DNA of 64,000 nucleotides from Bactericera cockerelli (Eukaryota > Arthropoda > Insecta > Hemiptera > Triozidae), in contig CM044957.1 of the NCBI GenBank assembly GCA_024516035.1, forward strand, positions 46,854,300 through 46,918,299, read 5' to 3'. The notes under the pieces were generated by a model. That model was given only the letters and a program-made list of their open reading frames with translations. It had not been told where the DNA came from and did no database searches. This document shows, piece after piece, positions 30,945 through 43,016 of this stretch (its first letter is position 1; each line of letters starts with the position of its first letter). The position numbers and the translations under genes are program-made.

Positions 30945-31460
30945 TGAATTCACCTACAACGATTCTACCTACAATTTTTTTTTAGGGTTTTTCAATTCAG
31001 TTCCTACCTACAATATCTAGGGTTTTTAGTTTCAAAAATTTATCAGTACTGCCCGAGGCAAACTATCCATTATACACAAATAGGGTCTTTTTTAATGTAC
31101 TTAACACATAGTGAACCATATTATATGGCAGTTTCAACAAAGTTGTATTTGTTAATTTTGCAAAATTCCTGGTTGAAATAAAAATAATTCACAGAAATGG
31201 CATTATATAACAAATTTTAAAAATTACGGAACTGCCCAAGATTAACTATTCGTTGTGCACACATACGGTCTATTTTTTTTCAATGTACATAGTCTTAGGT
31301 ATGAAATATATTTATTTAATCATAATCGATCGGTTCAGTTTTGAGATATTGCCTGTAGAAGACAAGGACTTCCTTGAAAAAAGAAGTGTACGACTTTTAA
31401 TTACAATTTAGAGTTCTACCTACAATAAAAATTAGGCTTATCTTTTCAGAGCTAAATAAG
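30945..31460. repeat. Left arm, degenerate outer monomers
   Basis: Diverged monomers begin with TACTGCCCGAGGCAAAC and GAACTGCCCAAGATTAAC. They share ACTTAACACATA and GCAGTTTCAACAAAGTTG with the degenerate inner monomers near 38000. Confidence 0.65.
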
Positions 31461-34400
31461 GTTTTTTTACACTGCCATAGGCAAACCATTCCTGTACTAC
31501 TTTAATATTTGATATTTCTTCGTGAAAAACAAGAAGGAACGGTTCAGTTTTAAGATATTGCCTTTAGAAACAGCAACTCTTACGAAGGAGTAAGAATAGC
31601 GGTAATCGAACTTTAAAACACTGCCCTAGGCAAACCATTCGTTGTGCACACATACGGTCTATTTTTTTAAAATGAACATAGTCTTGGGTAAGGGGAGTAT
31701 TCATGTAACCGTAATTGACCGGTTCAGTTTTGAGATATTGCCTGTAGAAGACAAGCTCTTCCTTGAAAGAATGTACAGCACATGGTATTAAATATTTACA
31801 ACACTGCCCTAGGCAAACCATTCGTTGTGCACACATACGGTCTATTTTTTTAAAATGAACATAGTCTTGGGTAAGCGGAATATTCATTTAACCGTAATTG
31901 ACCGGTTCAGTTTTGAGATATTGACTGTTGAAGACCAACTCTCACACGAAAACTTGTATTGCGCAGTTCAAAATTCAAGTCACTGCCCAAGGCAAATCGT
32001 TCGTTGTGCACATATACAGTCTTCTTATTTTTAATGGACATAGTCTTGGGCAATAACTATTTTAATCATTTTAAAAACGACCGGTTCAGTTTTAAGATAT
32101 TGCCTGTAGAAACACCAACTCTTACGCAATAATGAGTTTAGCGGTAATTGAACTTTACAACACTGCCCTAGGCAAACCATTCGTTGTGCACACATACGGT
32201 CTATTTTTTTTTAATAAACATAGTCTTGGGTATGAAATATATTTATTTAACCGTAATCGATCGGTTCAGTTTTGAGATATTGCCTGTAGAAGACAAGGAC
32301 TTCCTTGAAAAAAGAAGTGTACGACTTTTAATTACAATGTAGAGTTCTACCTACAATAAAAATTAGGCTTATCTTTTCAGAGCTAAATAAGGTTTTTTTT
32401 ACACTGCCATAGGCAAACCATTCCTGTAATACTTTAATATTTGATATTTCTTCGTGAAAAAACAAGAAGGAACGGTTCAGTTTTAAGATATTGCCTTTAG
32501 AAACAGCAACTCTTACGCAGGAGTAAGAATAGCGGTAATCGAACTTTAAAACACTGCCCTAGGCAAACCATTCGTTGTGCACACATACGGTCTATTTTTT
32601 AAAATGAACATAGTCTTAAGTAAGGGGAGTATTCATGTAACCGTAATTGACCGGTTCAGTTTTGAGATATTGCCTGTAGAAGACAAGCTCTTCCTTGAAA
32701 GAATGTACAGCACATGGTATTAAATATTTACAACTCTGCCTAGGCAAACCATTCAATGTGCACACATACGGTCTATTTTTTTTAAATGATCATAGTCTTG
32801 GGTAAGCGGAATATTCATTTACCGTAATTGACCGGTTCAGTTTTGAGACATTGACTGTTGAAGACCAACTCTCACACGAAAACTTGTATTGCGCAGTTCA
32901 AAATTCAAGTCACTGCCAAGGCAAATCGTTCGTTGTGCACATATACAGTCTTCTTATTTTTAATGGACACAGTCTTGGGCAATAACTATTTTAATCATTT
33001 TAAAAACGACCGGTTCAGTTTTAAGATATTGCCTGTAGAAACACCAACTCTTACGCAATAATGAGTTTAGCGGTAATTGAACTTTACAACACTGCCCTAG
33101 GCAAACCATTCGTTGTGCACACATACGGTCTATTTTTTTTTTAATAAACATAGTCTTGGGTATGAAATATATTTATTTAACCGTAATCGATCGGTTCAGT
33201 TTTGAGATATTGCCTGTAGAAGACAAGGACTTCCTTGAAAAAAGAAGTGTACGACTTTTAATTACAATGTAGAGTTCTACCTACAATAAAAATTAGGCTT
33301 ATCTTTTCAGAGCTAAATAAGGTTTTTTTACACTGCGGTAGGCAAACCATTCCTGTACTACTTTAATATTTGATATTTCTTCGTGAAAAACAAGAAGGAA
33401 CGGTTCAGTTTTAAGATATTGCCTTTAGAAACAGCAACTCTTACGCAGGAGTAAGAATAGCGGTAATCGAACTTTAAAACACTGCCCTAGGCAAACCATT
33501 CGTTGTGCACACATACGGTCTATTTTTTAAAATGAACATAGTCTTAAGTAAGGGGAGTATTATGTAACCGTAATTGACCGGTTCAGTTTTGAGATATTGC
33601 CTGTAGAAGACAAGCTCTTCCTTGAAAGAATGTACAGCACATGGTATTAAATATTTACAACTCTGCCCTAGGCAAACCATTCAATGTGCACACATACGGT
33701 CTATTTTTTTAAAATGATCATAGTCTTGGGTAAGCGGAATATTCATTTAACCGTAATTGACCGGTTCAGTTTTGAGACATTGACTGTTGAAGACCAACTC
33801 TCACACGAAAACTTGTATTGCGCAGTTCAAAATTCAAGTCACTGCCAAGCAAATCGTTCGTTGTGCACATATACAGTCTTCTTATTTTTAATGGACATAG
33901 TCTTGGGCAATAACTATTTTAATCATTTTAAAAACGACCGGTTCAGTTTTAAGATATTGCCTGTAGAAACACCAACTCTTACGCAATAATGAGTTTAGCG
34001 GTAATTGAACTTTACAACACTGCCCTAGGCAAACCATTCGTTGTGCACACATACGGTCTATTTTTTTTTAATAAACATAGTCTTGGGTATGAAATATATT
34101 TATTTAACCGTAATCGATCGGTTCAGTTTTGAGATATTGCCTGTAGAAGACAAGGACTTCCTTGAAAAAAGAAGTGTACGACTTTTAATTACAATGTAGA
34201 GTTCTACCTACAATAAAAATTAGGCTTATCTTTTCAGAGCTAAAAAGGTTTTTTTACACTGCGGTAGGCAAACCATTCCTGTACTACTTTAATATTTGAT
34301 ATTTCTTCGTGAAAAACAAGAAGGAACGGTTCAGTTTTAAATATTGCCTTTAGAAACAGCAACTCTTACGCAGGAGTAAGAATAGCGGTAATCGAACTTT

Positions 34401-37400
34401 AAAACACTGCCCTAGGCAAACCATTCGTTGTGCACACATACGGTCTATTTTTTTAAAATGAACATAGTCTTGTAAGGGGAGTATTCATGTAACCGTAATT
34501 GACCGGTTCAGTTTTGAGATATTGCCTGTAGAAGACAAGCTCTCATCCTTGAAAGAATGTACGCACAGGGTTAAAATATTACAACACTGCCCTAGGCAAA
34601 CATTCGATGTGCACACATACGGTCTTTTATTTTTAATGAACAGTCTTGGGTAGCGAATATTCATTTAACCGTAATTGACCGGTTCAGTTTTGAGATATTG
34701 ACTGTGAAGACCAACTCTCACACGAAAACTTGTATTGCGCGTCAATAATTCTAAGTCACTGCCCAAGGCAAACCCGTTCGTTGTGCACATATACAGTCTT
34801 CTTATTTTTAATGGACATAGTCTTGGCAATAACTATTTTAATCATTTTAAAAACGACCGGTTCAGTTTTAAGATATTGCCTGTAGAAACACCAACTCTTA
34901 CGCAATAATGAGTTTAGCGGTAATCGAACTTTACAACACTGCCCTAGGCAAACCATTCGTTGTGCACACATACGGTCTATTTTTTTTTAATAAACATAGT
35001 CTTGGGTATGAAATATATTTATTTAACCGTAATCGATCGGTTCAGTTTTGAGATATTGCCTGTAGAAGACAAGGACTTCCTTGAAAAAAGAAGTGTACGA
35101 CTTTTAATTACAATGTAGAGTTCTACCTACAATAAAAATTAGGCTTATCTTTTCAGAGCTAAATAAGGTTTTTTTACACTGCCATAGGCAAAACCATTCC
35201 TGTAATACTTTAATATTTGATATTTCTTCGTGAAAAACAAGAAGGAACGGTTCAGTTTTAAGATATTGCCTTTAGAAACAGCAACTCTTACGCAGGAGTA
35301 AGAATAGCGGTAATCGAACTTTAAAACACTGCCCTAGGCAAACCATTCGTTGTGCACACATACGGTCTATTTTTTTAAAATGAACATAGTCTTAAGTAAG
35401 GGGAGTATTCATGTAACCGTAATTGACCGGTTCAGTTTTGAGATATTGCCTGTAGAAGACAAGCTCTTCCTTGAAAGAATGTACAGCACATGGTATTAAA
35501 TATTTACAACTCTGCCCTAGGCAAACCATTCAATGTGCACACATACGGTCTATTTTTTTAAAATGATCATTAGTCTTGGGTAAGCGGAATATTCATTTAA
35601 CCGTAATTGACCGGTTCAGTTTTGAGACATTGACTGTTTGAAGACCAACTCTCACACGAAAACTTGTATTGCGCAGTTCAAAATTCAAGTCACTGCCCAA
35701 GGCAAATCGTTCGTTGTGCACATATACAGTCTTCTTATTTTTAATGGACACAGTCTTGGGCAATAACTATTTTAATCATTTTAAAAACGACCGGTTCAGT
35801 TTTAAGATATTGCCTGTAGAAACACCAACTCTTACGCAATAATGAGTTTAGCGGTAATTGAACTTTACAACACTGCCCTAGGCAAACCATTCGTTGTGCA
35901 CACATACGGTCTATTTTTTTTTTTAATAAACATAGTCTTGGGTATGAAATATATTTATTTAACCGTAATCGATCGGTTCAGTTTTGAGATATTGCCTGTA
36001 GAAGACAAGGACTTCCTTGAAAAAAGAAGTGTACGACTTTTAATTACAATGTAGAGTTCTACCTACAATAAAAATTAGGCTTATCTTTTCAGAGCTAAAT
36101 AAGGTTTTTTTACACTGCGGTAGGCAAACCATTCCTGTACTACTTTAATATTTGATATTTCTTCGTGAAAAACAAGAAGGAACGGTTCAGTTTTAAGATA
36201 TTGCCTTTAGAAACAGCAACTCTTACGCAGGAGTAAGAATAGCGGTAATCGAACTTTAAAACACTGCCCTAGGCAAACCATTCGTTGTGCACACATACGG
36301 TCTATTTTTTTAAAATGAACATAGTCTTAAGTAAGGGGAGTATTCATGTAACCGTAATTGACCGGTTCAGTTTTGAGATATTGCCTGTAGAAGACAAGCT
36401 CTTCCTTGAAAGAATGTACAGCACATGGTATTAAATATTTACAACTCTGCCCTAGGCAAACCATTCAATGTGCACACATACGGTCTATTTTTTTAAAATG
36501 ATCATAGTCTTGGGTAAGCGGAATATTCATTTAACCGTAATTGACCGGTTCAGTTTTGAGACATTGACTGTTGAAGACCAACTCTCACACGAAAACTTGT
36601 ATTGCGCAGTTCAAAATTCAAGTCACTGCCCAAGGCAAATCGTTCGTTGTGCACATATACAGTCTTCTTATTTTTAATGGACACAGTCTTGGGCAATAAC
36701 TATTTTAATCATTTTAAAAACGACCGGTTCAGTTTTAAGATATTGCCTGTAGAAACACCAACTCTTACGCAATAATGAGTTTAGCGGTAATTGAACTTTA
36801 CAACACTGCCCTAGGCAAACCATTCGTTGTGCACACATACGGTCTATTTTTTTTTAAATAAACATAGTCTTGGGTATGAAATATATTTATTTAACCGTAA
36901 TCGATCGGTTCAGTTTTGAGATATTGCCTGTAGAAGACAAGGACTTCCTTGAAAAAAGAAGTGTACGACTTTTAATTACAATGTAGAGTTCTACCTACAA
37001 TAAAAATTAGGCTTATCTTTTCAGAGCTAAATAAGGTTTTTTTACACTGCGGTAGGCAAACCATTCCTGTACTACTTTAATATTTGATATTTCTTCGTGA
37101 AAAAAAACTATTATTAATCATTTTAAAAACGACCGGTTCAGTTTTAAGATATTGCCTGTAGAAACACCAACTCTTACGCAATATGATTTTAGCGGTAATC
37201 GAACTTTACAACACTGCCTAGGCAAACATTCGTTGTGCACACATACGGTCTATTTTTTTTTAATAAACATAGTCTTGGGTATGAAATATATTTATTTAAC
37301 CGTAATCAATCGGTTCAGTTTTGAGATATTGCCTGTAGAAGACAAGGACTTCCTTGAAAAAAGAAGTGTACGACTTTTAATTACAATGTAGAGTTCTACC

Positions 37401-37830
37401 TACAATAAAAATTAGGCTTATCTTTTCAGAGCTAAATAAGGTTTTTTTACACTGCCATAGGCAAACCATTCCTGTAATACTTTAATATTTGATATTTCTT
37501 CGTGAAAAACAAGAAGGAACGGTTCAGTTTTAAGATATTGCCTTTAGAAACAGCAACTCTTACGCAGGAGTAAGAATAGCGGTAATCGAACTTTAAAACA
37601 CTGCCCTAGGCAAACCATTCGTTGTGCACACATACGGTCTATTTTTTTAAATGAACATAGTTTTGGGTAAGCGGAGTATTCATTTAACCGTAATTGACCG
37701 GTTCAGTTTTGAGATATTGCCTGTAGAAGACAAGCTCTTCCTTAAAAAAATGTACAGCACATGGTATTAAATATTTACAACACTGCCCTAGGCAAACCAT
37801 TCGTTGTACACACATAGGGTCTTTTTGAAT
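31460..37830 (+). repeat. Left arm: higher-order tandem array, about 930-bp unit
   Basis: Units start near 31619, 32552, 33479, 34406, 35327, 36262 and 37599. The first unit contains monomers at 31619, 31802, 31981, 32161 and 32402, i.e. spacings of 183, 179, 180, 241 and 150 bp. The 36262-37599 unit is longer because of a rearrangement near 37105. Indels are concentrated in the 34406-34970 unit. Confidence 0.93.
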
Positions 37831-38565
37831 GTACTAGACACATACCAAGCCATCTAATATGGTAATTTAAACAAAGTTGTAGGTGTCATTTTTGAGATAT
37901 TGCTTGTTGAATTCCTACCTTATTATTACCTTCAATATTTAGTTTTTTAGATTCGAAATGTTATCCGCACTGCCCGAGGCAAAATGTCTAGTGTACACAT
38001 ATAGGGTCTTTTTTATTGTACTTAACACATACTGTAACACATTATGTGGCAATTTCAGAAAAGTTGTGGGTGTCATTTTTGAGATATAACCGGTTGAATA
38101 TAAAAAGTTCAGAAAAATTACTCTAATTATACTTAAAGGCACTGCCCGAGACAAACTCTTTGTTGTACACACAGTCATAGAGTCGTTTTTTAATGTTATA
38201 ATCATACATATACCTAGGTATAGTATATGCTAATTTCAACAAAGTTGTAGGTGTCATTTTCGAGATATAGCCGTTTGAATATCAAAAGTTCAGAAAAATT
38301 ACTTTAATTATGATTAAAGGCACTGCCCGAGACAAACTCTTCGTTGTACACACATAGGGTCTTTTTTAATGTTATAATCATATACCTAGGTAAGTATATG
38401 CTAATTTCAACAAAGTTGTAGGTGTCATTTTCGAGATATAGCTGTTGAATATCAAAAGTTCAGAAAAATTACTTTAATTATGATTAAAGGCACTGCCCGA
38501 GACAAACTCTTCGTTGTACACACATAAGGTCTTTTTTAATGTACTAGACACATACCAAGCCCTAA
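37790..38565 (+). repeat. Left arm, degenerate inner monomers
   Basis: Monomers of about 175 bp start with CACTGCCCGAGACAAACTCT and carry ACAAAGTTGTAGGTGTCATT, followed by TTCGAGATATAGC. The array is ended by a 100-bp dispersed repeat (38563-38660). An isolated monomer with GCAAATATTTCGTTGTACAC lies at 39178-39390. Confidence 0.8.
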
Positions 38566-38659
38566 ATGCATGGGAACTATGTTTTCCGTAACCTTACACT
38601 CTGCCGGGCTGTCTCTTTCTTTGTATAGGCGTTCATCACACCTCGGCCAAGGTGTTTGA

Positions 38660-39170
38660 TCTAAGACACTGCCTGTGGGGCACGGTATGACTAAATTTTG
38701 TCTGGAAAACACCTATATTATTTTCTTTTTAAAAAATGTAAAATGTTCTTTAAAACGGTTAGAAAGAAAAGATACAATAGAAAACGACTAGGTCACTTAC
38801 AGTAACTGCAGCTGCATTGATTCCTCCGTGGCCACGGGTATTTGCGCTGTGGTGCCTTTGGTGAAGATCCTCAATTCGATGACACAAGTGGGTTGTTATT
38901 TGGTTATATAATTTATTGGTTAAGGTATGATTGTCAGGATATAAGGTTGGTTGAATATTACAAATTAGTTACGGTTAATTATAATTGATTGGCAAAGGAA
39001 GACCTTTTATAATTTAATGGCGAAGAAACACTTCTCAATTAAGTGGCAGGAAACTAATGCGGTTGAACGTCAACTACAGACTGATTTTTGCTTTCAGTGG
39101 AAATATTTGTAAGCTAAGTGATAGAAGAGGGGGAAAATTGGTTTTAAGTTTAAAAGTGGTTTCAAAGTGT
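38660..39170. other. Unique core segment with a GC-rich patch
   Basis: Mostly AT-rich. Bases 38801-38880 are GC-richer and end on the minus strand at a consensus GTAAGT donor (38800-38795); an ATG at 38817-38815 would give a tiny first exon. No further exon was recognised. Confidence 0.3.
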
Positions 39171-39394
39171 GGCCCCAACACTGCCCAAGCAAATATTTCG
39201 TTGTACACGCATACAGCCTAAGCTAAAATAACAAACAGTCTCCTTACCACATAATCTACTAAATCGAAATGGACTGTGGAAAATAAAAAAAATCTCGAAA
39301 ACATACAAGTGTACGACTTTATATTACAATTTAAATTTTCTATCTACAATATTTGGGGTTCTCTTTTTCAAAACTAAATGAGGTTTTTTTGTAA

Positions 39395-39745
39395 GTTGTG
39401 TACACCTACACAGCCTGGCAAAGTCGAGATATTTGGACTATAATTGTTTTCTAAATCCAAAGTAAATCAGTCACAGCGACGACTATTTTGTAGATTTTAT
39501 AGTTGTTTATTATCTACCTGTTTTTAGCTCTCAATATATTGTTCTTGATTTTCCACACCACCCAAGAGGTATCAAGAAGGCGCGTTTGTTTTTTTAAAGA
39601 GGTTTCCCCTATATATGTAGGCCTATCTCCTCTGAACTATTTCTAAAGAATTTTCCATAAACATAATAATTCCTCTTTTATTTAACGACCAGTGATAAAT
39701 AAACACTTTCTATAAAACTCCTTATCGTGTGGATCACTTCAATCC
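39395..39745. other. Unique AT-rich segment, nothing recognised
   Basis: No open frame, tRNA-like head or inverted repeat stands out. Confidence 0.5.
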
Positions 39746-39749
39746 AACA

Positions 39750-42700
39750 CGATACGCTTTGCTTCTCAGAGTACAGAGTAACCCAACCTGGCGCGGACAA
39801 TGCTAAGGTGCTGGCAGTTCCACAGGTCCTTAGCAGAAAGGATTTTCTTATCTCCTAGCTTTCACGCAATAAAAATTATTACACATTTCTGAAATAATTA
39901 TTGCATAATTATTATCATTGACATAGTAAACTAACTCTACAGATACTAAAAGAGCGACTCTAAAAAAAGAATAATAATGCTCCATCATTATCTTCTGTAT
40001 ATATAGGTATAATAAAATGGTGTAAAAATAAAAATATAAACAATTTCACTCAATCGACAAGATACGCTTTGTTTCTCAGAGAGTAGTACAGTAACCCAAC
40101 ATAACATATTACATTAAACTTTGTACTTGACGCTCCCTTTCAGCAGATATCAGATAAAAGTCGGTTTATACAAAATACAAAAGGACATGCTTAACTAACA
40201 ATAGGTCAGAAATAAGTAGTAAACAAAATATAAATCTATTTTGTAAACAACGATAGTAATATCCAATCATTATCTTCAACGTAAAAATATTACATGGTGT
40301 GAAGATTACAAAATAAATACATACAAAGGTCAGAGTAAGGTGTTAACAAAATATAAAATTATTTTGTAAACGATGATAATGTAGCCCAATCATTATAAGT
40401 ATAAGTAGTGCTTTATTTAGACTGTCAGCGCAAGACAGGTAGTCCCATTATGCCAACAGTTAACATTATCTTCAACTTAAAAATATTATATGTTGTGAAG
40501 ATTACAAAATAAACATACATAGGTCAGAGTGAGGTGGTTAACAAAATATAAAATTGTTTTGTAAACGATGATAATGTAGCCCAATCATTATCTTCAACTT
40601 AAAAATATTACATGGTGTGAAGATTACAAAATAAATACATAGGTACATAGATTAGAGTGAGGTGGTTAACAAAATATAAAATTATTTTGTAAACGATGAT
40701 AATGTAGCCCAATCATTATAATTAGTGCTTTTTTTAGACTGTCAGTGCAAGACAGGTAGTCCCATTATGCCAACAGTTAACATTATCTTCAACGTAAAAA
40801 TATTATATGTTGTGAAGATTACAAAAAAAAAAAAAACACATACAAAGGTCAGAGTGAGGTGGTTAACAAAATATAAAATTATTTTGTAAACGATGATAAT
40901 GTAGCCCAATCATTATCTTCAACATAAAAATATTATATGGTGTGAAGATTACAAAATAAACACATACAATGGTCAGAGTTATGTAGTTAACAAAATGTAA
41001 AACTATTTTATAAACAAGACTAATAATGCTCAATCATTATCTTCAACATTAATATATATATTATTATGATGTGAAAATGACAAAATAAACATTTTCACTC
41101 AACCGACAAGATACGCTTTGCTTCTCAGAGAGTAGTACAGTAACCCAACATAACATATTACATTGAACTTTGTACTTGACGCTCCCTTTCAGCAGATATC
41201 AGATAAAAGTCGGTTTATACAAAATACAAAAAGACATGCTTAACTAACGATAGGTCAGAAATAAATAGTAAACAAAATATAAATCTATTTTGTAAACAAT
41301 GATAGTAACATCCAATCATTATCTTCAACGTTAAAATATAACATGGAGTGAAGATTACAAAATAATACATACATAGGTCAGAGTGAGGTGGTTAACAAAA
41401 TATAAAATTATTTTGTAAACGATGATAATGTAGCCCAATCATTATCTTCAACTTAAAAATATTATATGGTGTGAAGATTACAAAATAAACACATACAAAG
41501 GTCAGAGTTATGTAGTTAACAAAATATAAATCTATTTTGTAAACAACGATAGTAATATACAATCATTCTATGGTGTGAATATTACAAAATAAATACATAC
41601 AAAGGTCAGAGTAAGGTGGTGAACAAAATATAAAATTATTTTGTAAACGATGATAATGTAGCCCAATCATTATAAGTATAATTATAAGTAGTCCCATTAT
41701 GCCAACAGTTAACATTATCTTCAACGTAAAAATATTATATGGTGTGAAGATTACAAAATAAACACATACAAAGGTCAGAGTTAAGTAGTTTACTAAATGT
41801 AAAACTATTTTGTAAACAAGACTAATAATACTCAATCATTATCTTCAACATTAATATATATTATTATGATGTGACAATGACAAAATAAACATTTTCACTC
41901 AAACAACAAGATATGCTTTGCTTCTCAGAGAGTAGTACAGTAACCCAACATAACATATTACATTGAACTTTGTACTTGACGCTCCCTTTCAGCAAATATC
42001 AGATAAAAGTCAGTTAATACAAAATACAAAAGGACATGCTTAACTAACGATAGGTCAGAAATAAGTAGTAAACAAAATATAAATCTATTTTGTAAACAAC
42101 GATAATAATATCCAATCATTATCTTCAACGTAAAAATATAACATGGAGTGAAGATTACAAAATAATACATACATAGGTCAGAGTGAGGTGGTTAACAAAA
42201 TATAAAATTATTTTGTAAACGATGATAATGTAGCCTAATCATTATCTTCAACTTAAAAATATTATATGCTGTGAAGATTACAAAATAAACACATACAAAG
42301 GTCAGAGTTAAGTAGTTAACAAATTGTAAAACTATTTTCTAAACAAGACTAATAATAATGCTAAATCATTATCTACAACATTATAATATATTATTATGAT
42401 GTGAAAATGACAAAATGAACATTTTCACTCAACCGACAAGATATGCTTTGCTTCTCAGAGAGTATTACAGTAACCCAACATAACATATTACATTGAACTT
42501 TGTACTTGACGCTCCCTTTCAGCAGATATCAGATAAAAGTCGGTTTATACAAAATACAAAAGGACATGCTTAACTAACGATAGGTCAGAAATAAGTAGTT
42601 AACAAAATATAAATCTATTTTGTAAACAACGATAGTAATATCCAATCACATTCTTCAACGTAAAAATATTACATGGTGTGAAGATTACAAAATAAATACA

Positions 42701-42850
42701 TACATAGGTTAGAGTAAGGTGTTAACAAAATATAAAATTATTTTGTAAACGATGATAATGTAGCCCAATCATTATTTTCAACTTAAAAATACTATATGGT
42801 GTGAAGATTACAAAATAAATACATCATAGTTAAGTGGTACCTTTTAAAAT
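39750..42850. repeat. Inner one-sided tandem array, unit about 125 bp
   Basis: The core monomer contains AACAAAATATAAAATTATTT and ACGATGATAATGTAGCCCAA. A longer header with GATACGCTTTGCTTCTCAGA and TTGTACTTGACGCTCCCTTT recurs near 40060, 41108, 41910 and 42440, giving a higher-order pattern. Small insertions with AGTGCTTTATTTAGACTGTC lie at 40400, 40730 and 41680. No inverted partner is seen right of the genes. Confidence 0.88.
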
Positions 42851-43016
42851 GAGGTTGAATAATTAATACAAAAGTGGGTCATTATACTTGAGATTTTCAA
42901 GTTGGCCCTCACCCCGCCCTTCTTGGGTGGCCCTTAAAATGACTTTATGAAGACACTGTATAAGACGAATTCAGATTATACCGTACTTCTTGATTAGATT
43001 ACTAAGATTTAACAAT

